A stretch of 64,000 nucleotides of DNA, taken from contig NZ_NVQF01000007.1 of assembly GCF_002592005.1 (NCBI RefSeq), positions 47,173 through 111,172 on the forward strand, written 5' to 3'. This DNA is from Mycolicibacterium palauense. Its GTDB lineage: Bacteria > Actinomycetota > Actinomycetes > Mycobacteriales > Mycobacteriaceae. The position numbers and the translations under genes are program-made. Below are positions 58,525 to 64,000 of the stretch, piece by piece. The notes under the pieces were generated by a model. It saw only the letters and a list, made by a program, of their open reading frames with translations. It was not told where the DNA came from and did not search any database. The first letter of the stretch is position 1, and each line of letters opens with the position of its first letter.

Positions 58525-58673
58525 TCAAGGCAATCCGATACGGCATGTGGGGCGTTGTAGCTGTCGGGTGCATAGCCGGCTGCGTCAGCTGTGTTGTCGA
58601 GAAGCCAGTCGACACCCCCGACTTCCACGGAGACGACGTTCCCACAACGCTTGTGTGTACAGAAGTCGAGTAG
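58521..58673 (+). CDS. small lipoprotein-like protein, 50 aa
   Basis: GTG 58521 overlaps the previous stop. A short hydrophobic helix GMWGVVAVGCIAGCVSC precedes a polar acidic tail ending TEVE. IAGC could be a lipobox with Cys near 21. Shorter than usual gene-calling cut-offs. Confidence 0.55.
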   Translation: MIKAIRYGMWGVVAVGCIAGCVSCVVEKPVDTPDFHGDDVPTTLVCTEVE

Positions 58674-58693
58674 TCCAGCTAGACTGGCGAGCC

Positions 58694-59053
58694 ATGAAAC
58701 GGATCCCCGTCGCGCTCGCCAGTCTGGCACTTCTCACAGCACCAACCGCTGGCGCAGATGAGATGGAAGATCTCTTTGACTTCGCCATGCAGGAGGCCGG
58801 CGTAGATATCCCGGGCTCCAAGGAACTCGAGCTAGGAGTAGCTAGGCAAAACTGTGAGCTACTGCGAGGCGGTGTGTCGCCACAGGCAGTAGTCACCAAT
58901 GTGGTAGTTCTGTATCCAACGCTTTCCACTGACGAAGCGATTACTTTCACACAAATGTCGGTGAATCTGCTATGCCCTGACCAACTTCAGATGGGGTACA
59001 GTCCTCGCTATGGCACGCGAGACCTTAGTCCGAATGTGGGACGACTTAGATAA
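58694..59053 (+). CDS. secreted DUF732-like protein
   Basis: 119 aa from ATG 58694. Signal peptide KRIPVALASLALLTAPTAGA with likely cleavage after AGA. The mature part FDFAMQEAGVDI ... RQNCELLRGG ... NLLCPD has the DUF732 pattern (an early G, a mid Cys and a final CP) of small mycobacterial exported proteins. Host-derived type; role unknown. Confidence 0.72.
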   Translation: MKRIPVALASLALLTAPTAGADEMEDLFDFAMQEAGVDIPGSKELELGVARQNCELLRGGVSPQAVVTNVVVLYPTLSTDEAITFTQMSVNLLCPDQLQMGYSPRYGTRDLSPNVGRLR

Positions 59054-59435
59054 GAGCCAGTTAGCAGACACCACACGAGAGCTCGGCTGGGACGGTCAGA
59101 TCTACGTCCTGGACCTCACAGAGGAGCACGCTGAAGAGCTTCAGTCCCTTCTTCAGCCTTACCTCGATTCGGCGCACGAACGACTCCGATGGACTAAGGG
59201 CCGTCGTGGAGCAAGAGGCGCCACATCAGCTCCTGTAACGCAGTCAGGTAGAGGGACCTCCTCTTCTACCCGATCGTTCGGGGACAAAGAGACCCGTGCA
59301 GCAATCCGACAGTGGGGGCGGGACAACGGGTACGAGGTCTCCGATCGAGGCTTCCTTCCCTCTTCCCTTGTAGAGGCTTATCAGGAAGCTCACGAAAAAC
59401 GCCGGCCGAGGGGCAGTCGTAAGCGTGCCCAATAA
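59010..59435 (+). CDS. Lsr2-like nucleoid-associated protein
   Basis: 141 aa. N-terminal 60 residues fit the dimerisation domain of Lsr2 (IYVLDLTEEHAEELQSLLQP). A Gly/Arg/Ser linker leads to IRQWGRDNGYEVSDRGFLP at 99-117, the AT-hook-like DNA-binding domain (host form: IR.WA..NGY.VSDRGR). The usual RGR is RGF here, which may weaken minor-groove binding. It overlaps the DUF732 gene by 44 bases. Confidence 0.82.
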   Translation: MARETLVRMWDDLDKSQLADTTRELGWDGQIYVLDLTEEHAEELQSLLQPYLDSAHERLRWTKGRRGARGATSAPVTQSGRGTSSSTRSFGDKETRAAIRQWGRDNGYEVSDRGFLPSSLVEAYQEAHEKRRPRGSRKRAQ

Positions 59436-59715
59436 CCGCGCAGGTGACATAGACCCTCATTTCAGAATGTGTCGCGTTTTCGGTCACGCATGGAACTACA
59501 CAACCGTTAAGCGCGACGGCCGCGACTTCATCCAGGGCCTAGCCTGCATTCGATGTGGGACTGAGCGCTATATCAGAATCGACCGGAGGACTGGTGAAGC
59601 GTCCGGAAGTCGATATGCTTACCCGACTGGGTACCTTCTATCCGAAGGTGGCGCTCTGACCCCCAGGGAGAGGTCTGAATTGCGCCTCACTGAAGTAAGT
59701 ACCCACGTCAAATAG
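59425..59715 (+). CDS. zinc-finger-like protein, 96 aa
   Basis: GTG start. CRVFGHAW ... CIRCGTER ... GSRYAYPTGYLLSEGG is a conserved small actinophage protein with one Cys-x2-Cys and an upstream Cys/His, suggesting a zinc knuckle. Function unknown. Confidence 0.7.
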   Translation: MPNNRAGDIDPHFRMCRVFGHAWNYTTVKRDGRDFIQGLACIRCGTERYIRIDRRTGEASGSRYAYPTGYLLSEGGALTPRERSELRLTEVSTHVK

Positions 59716-59729
59716 ATAGGCGGTTAACG

Positions 59730-60089
59730 GTGAGGGCCATAGTGATATGTCCAGATCTGCAGTCATGTGAGATCGAAGACGTTGAATCAGATGGATTGAA
59801 TGCGATCCAACTGATCGTCGGGGGGGACGTAGACGTTGTCACTACTCCTCATGCGAGCCTCTTTATGAATCGAAACGCGAAAGACTTGAAGCTGCCCATC
59901 AACGAGCTCGCAACGTACCTGTGGTGGCGGTTAAACCCCGCTATGGAGGCTGTCGACGTAATCGGGGGGAAGTGCGTCGTAATGGGCCCCACATCGCACG
60001 GAGAGCCAACAGACTGCACAGAGCCAGTGATTGTCCTGTGCGGCGAGATGGAGCGCATAGCTAAAGCGATCCGCGCTTCGTCACCCTGA
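59730..60089 (+). CDS. DUF3846-like protein, 119 aa
   Basis: VDVVTTPHASLFMNRNAKDL and ELATYLWWRLNPAMEAVDVI, then GGKCVVMGPTSHG. This is the DUF3846 layout found in many actinophages; role unknown. Last gene of the right-end operon. Confidence 0.7.
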   Translation: MRAIVICPDLQSCEIEDVESDGLNAIQLIVGGDVDVVTTPHASLFMNRNAKDLKLPINELATYLWWRLNPAMEAVDVIGGKCVVMGPTSHGEPTDCTEPVIVLCGEMERIAKAIRASSP

Positions 60090-60359
60090 TCGCAGTCCCA
60101 GTGAAGCAAGTAGAGCCTCTTCGCGCGCAAACGGACGAACACGTGCGCGGAGGGGCTTTACCTTTGCTGTAGATCGCCGCCGGCACGACCCGCCTGGGCC
60201 TTCCTCGTAGTGGACATACCCGCGAATCGGGGCGTCCATGTCGTCTCCGTTGCGCCATCGGCGGTAGTGGGTGCTGCAGAAGCCGCGGGAGCAGACCTTT
60301 CGCCGGCATGGTTCTCCGCAAACTGTACTTCGACAGCGTGGCATGGGTGCGACCTGCAC
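60081..60359 (-). CDS. small Cys-rich (zinc finger / HNH-like) protein
   Basis: 92 aa or slightly less (Met6 possible). CRSTVCGEPCRRKVCSRGFCSTHYRRWRNGD is a run of Cys and one His seen in small actinophage DNA-binding or HNH-related proteins (C..CG..V..RG.C..HY.RW), here reported as the C-rich start. The tail is basic and converges with the DUF3846 gene by nine bases. Confidence 0.65.
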   Translation of the reverse strand: MQVAPMPRCRSTVCGEPCRRKVCSRGFCSTHYRRWRNGDDMDAPIRGYVHYEEGPGGSCRRRSTAKVKPLRARVRPFAREEALLASLGLRSG

Positions 60360-60382
60360 TTTCTGAGCATTTATCTGGGCAT

Positions 60383-60399
60383 TTACAGTGTATCAGCAA
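60383..60399 (-). promoter_or_regulatory. promoter, TTGCTGATAYACTGTA family
   Basis: ATTGCTGATACACTGTAAAT leftward, TACACT at 60392-60387, ahead of the Cys-rich gene at 60359. Confidence 0.65.
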
Positions 60400-61195
60400 T
60401 TTGAATTTGAATAGCTACGACTGTTTTTTGCCGGAGAGAGAGGCGATGATTTGCAAGAGGTGTCCCGGTGCCGCCGGCCGAGGGGGCATCCCCCAGGGGT
60501 ATGGAGATGGGCTAAGCACATGCCCTGACGTGCTGTTATGTCCATGCGATTGGGTCTGTGGCTGCCTGTCGTGTGGTGCCCTGTCGGGTGTGGTGTGGTG
60601 TGTGCTGGTGTGACTGTTGTCGATATATCGGGTCTGAGAGGCCCTGTAAGCCATCGAGGGTACGAGCACACGCGTGAGGGTGTATTGGTGGCACTGTGTG
60701 GACGTGAGGGGGCAGCAATCCGTACCTACGTGGTCAGGGCATCCCACACGGTGAGCCATGGTGGACTGGATAGCTTCCCGCCGATGTGACCCATGACACA
60801 CACGTGCGTAGGCAGCATTTCGGGTTTGCTACAGCACCAGTATTGCCCATGTGACCTAGTTCACAGTAGCTAGTTGTTACGAGGTCAGCATGCATGCATA
60901 CCCATAGCGGTGTCCGAAACACAGCTGCACCCACTTGGTAGCTGGGCACTGTTGGTGTCTACTAATGGCAACGCACCGCAAGGGGCGGGGGACCGGGAGC
61001 TAGTAGAGGCCCGGACCTGCAAATGTAGTTTGCTGAACTAAATAGTGGTCCCCCTACCTAGGTGGAACTCTGCACTGGCCGCGCTGGTCTGACTTGTCGG
61101 ATACCAAGCGCGTGTCGCAGGCACCTAGGCGGTCAGCACACCAGTGGCTGACGGGTGGACTAACTCTCTTTCTTCCCTATATGGGAGGGAAGGGT
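60400..61195. other. non-coding phage end region
   Basis: About 800 bases without a convincing ORF, at much lower GC than the host segment to the right. It holds a GGGGG-CAT-CCCCC hairpin (60,482-60,494), TG-rich runs (60,550-60,620), the palindromes CGATATATCG (60,623) and GCATGCATGC (60,889), CCTAGG twice (61,058 and 61,120), and AT-rich GCTGAACTAAATAG. It may hold the packaging site (cos) and terminal sequence. Confidence 0.4.
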
Positions 61196-61205
61196 GTCCG
61201 GACCA

Positions 61206-61847
61206 TCAGTAGAGCAATCCCCACTGCTTGAACCCGGCCAGCGCGCGCTGGGTGTCGGCCCCCAGATGCGGCTCCAGGGCGCCGTACCCGTCGAGTCCGG
61301 GAATGGGTAGCAGGTTGAGGATCAGGGCCATCACCTGCAGCAGTCCCAGGAAGGCCACCGCCGACCAGAACACCCCGTTGGCCGGGTCGTAGGCCAGCCG
61401 CGCGACCGTCAGCAGCACCACCGCCAGCACCAGGTTGGCGAACGGCCCGGCCAGGCTGACCAGCGTGCGCTGCCGCGGCGTCATCCACGACGTCCGCAGG
61501 TAGACCGCCCCGCCGGGCAGCCCGATCCCGCCGAGGGCGATGAACACCAGCGGCAGGCCCAGCGACAGCATCGGGTGGGAGTACTTGAACGGGTTCAGGG
61601 TCAGGTAGCCGCGGATCTCGACGTCGCGGTCGCCGAAACGCCAGGCGGTCACCGCGTGCCCGAACTCGTGCAGACACAGCGACACCAGCCAGCCCGCGAT
61701 GACGAACACGAACACACCCGCATACGCCAGCGGCGTGATCTCCCCGGCGGCCAGCCACGCCAGGACCGCGCCGGCGGCGGTGACCGCCACGATCACCAGA
61801 AAGATCGGGCTGGGGCGCACCGCCTGGCGCAGGGGACGGATGTTCAT
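61206..61847 (-). CDS. host M50-family (site-2-protease-like) membrane protease
   Basis: 213 aa from ATG 61847. HEFGH (in LCLHEFGHAVTAW) is the zinc site, and NLLPIPGLDGYGALEP provides the second ligand Asp of rhomboid-unrelated M50 proteases. Four to five membrane helices. Codon GC is very high, unlike the phage. Neighbour order matches Rv0359 of M. tuberculosis. Confidence 0.88.
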   Translation of the reverse strand: MNIRPLRQAVRPSPIFLVIVAVTAAGAVLAWLAAGEITPLAYAGVFVFVIAGWLVSLCLHEFGHAVTAWRFGDRDVEIRGYLTLNPFKYSHPMLSLGLPLVFIALGGIGLPGGAVYLRTSWMTPRQRTLVSLAGPFANLVLAVVLLTVARLAYDPANGVFWSAVAFLGLLQVMALILNLLPIPGLDGYGALEPHLGADTQRALAGFKQWGLLY

Positions 61848-61869
61848 CTCTCGAAAGCTACCGTCAGCG

Positions 61870-62526
61870 TCAGTGCACCCGCAGCCAGCCCTCGGTGTGG
61901 CGGTAGAACGTCGACCGGCGCACCACCCGCGGCCCCGGTATCCCGTCGCGCACCACCCGCGCGCCCGTCGTGCCCAACTGGGCGGCCCGCCCGGTGACCC
62001 AGCGCCCCCCGCCGGCACGTGCGCGCAGGCCCGGCATCGCGCCCACCGGCTCGATCCGCACCGCCGTCGCGTCGCCGTCGAAGAGCACGGTGTCGTCGAC
62101 GATGGCCTCACCGTGGATGGCGTCGGCGTCGGCGGCCGGCAACCACTCGGCGGCGGCGGCGAGGACCCGGCCGGTCTCGTCGCGGATCAGCGGCACCCGC
62201 TGCGCGGTGCCCGACAGCGCCCGCCGGGCCGCCCGCCAGCCGTCGGCGTGGGCGACCTCGACGTCGAGCCGCTCGGTGCGCAGCAGCCGGGTGAGCACCA
62301 TCGCCAGGTCGGCCGCGGCACCCACGACGATCACGCGGCGCGCGGCGGCGGTGACGGCATCGATGCGGTCCTCGATGCCGCCCTCGATGCCGCCCTCGAC
62401 GTCCTCGTCGCCGGTGACCCGGACCGTGGGTAGCCGCCGCAGTGACCGGGGCACGCGACGCCCGCCGAACAGCAGCACCCCGGTGCGGGCGGGTGTGTCG
62501 GCGGGGCTCAACGATGCTCCTCGCAA
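61870..62526 (-). CDS. host conserved protein, Rv0358-like
   Basis: 218 aa. Ala/Arg-rich, with VIVVGAAADLAMVLTRLLRT (Rossmann-like start) and RIEPVGAMPGLRARAGG. No motif recognised; identified by place between the M50 protease and purA. Start uncertain (MRGASLSP or a later Leu/Val). Confidence 0.75.
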   Translation of the reverse strand: MRGASLSPADTPARTGVLLFGGRRVPRSLRRLPTVRVTGDEDVEGGIEGGIEDRIDAVTAAARRVIVVGAAADLAMVLTRLLRTERLDVEVAHADGWRAARRALSGTAQRVPLIRDETGRVLAAAAEWLPAADADAIHGEAIVDDTVLFDGDATAVRIEPVGAMPGLRARAGGGRWVTGRAAQLGTTGARVVRDGIPGPRVVRRSTFYRHTEGWLRVH

Positions 62527-62568
62527 TCACGCCGGGACCTTCTCGGATAAGGTAGCTCACCGGCTTGA

Positions 62569-64000
<1,432 letters not shown>

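Overview
The window is almost entirely one tailed-phage genome (about 1 to 61,150) joined to a short, very GC-rich stretch of mycobacterial chromosome (about 61,200 to 63,912). The host call rests on the order M50 protease, conserved protein, divergent purA, which matches the Rv0359-Rv0358-purA neighbourhood of Mycobacterium. The phage call rests on LysB (mycolyl-arabinogalactan esterase), WhiB and Lsr2 homologues and a DUF732 secreted protein, all typical of Mycobacteriaceae and their phages. The combination of a tmRNA, a dense tRNA array and a tape measure of 2414 residues resembles what is published for cluster M mycobacteriophages (Bongo, PegLeg, Rey). That assignment is from memory and was not tested by alignment.

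Layout, left to right. 1-3,972: tRNA array on the minus strand, with a phage tmRNA and two small ORFs. 4,026-4,103: terminator and promoter that separate the array from the genes upstream. 4,118-11,785: leftward accessory genes (HNH nucleases, metallophosphoesterase, dual-specificity phosphatase, Acb2-like anti-CBASS protein, exonuclease, dATP/dGTP diphosphohydrolase-like protein, four tandem paralogues, nucleotidyltransferase-like protein, cupin). 11,829-11,930: candidate small RNA or attenuated leader. 11,954-21,073: leftward replication and recombination block (two WhiB proteins, Holliday junction resolvase, DnaB, helicase loader, SSB, ClpP-like protease, Cas4/RecB-type exonuclease, ERF annealing protein, several tiny membrane proteins). 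21,074-21,599: divergent regulatory region without convincing genes. 21,600-24,649: short rightward operon with an RNA-repair-type nucleotidyltransferase, a lipoprotein and a cupin. 24,792-24,835: bidirectional terminator. 24,852-56,709: leftward late region. Its transcription order is terminase, portal, MuF, scaffold, capsid, connectors, major tail protein, frameshifted chaperones, tape measure, minor tail proteins, LysA, holin candidates, LysB, glutaredoxin. 56,856-60,089: rightward operon of small genes including a phosphoribosyltransferase, two small exported proteins and an Lsr2-like DNA-binding protein. 60,360-61,205: non-coding terminal region.

Genes are packed with 1-4 base overlaps of the ATGA, GTGA and TGATG type, so many track ORFs had to be shortened to their coupled start. 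Two promoter families recur. One has the extended -35 element CCTGTTTCAC, 16-18 bases upstream of a TA-rich -10, and occurs eight times at operon heads on both strands, including ahead of the tRNA/tmRNA array. The other is TTGCTGATAYACTGTA, found upstream of the late operon and again at 60.39 kb.

The least ordinary features are the tmRNA with a predicted 30-residue tag ending LVAA; tRNA-like genes with hairpins inserted in the D and anticodon loops; an ADP-ribosyltransferase-like R/STS/ExE domain inside the tape measure protein; a DUF2961/GH172-like domain and a serine-hydrolase domain in minor tail proteins; the Acb2-like protein; and the repeated promoter element. No integrase, attachment site or immunity repressor was recognised, so whether this is a prophage, a transducing junction or a chimeric contig is open.
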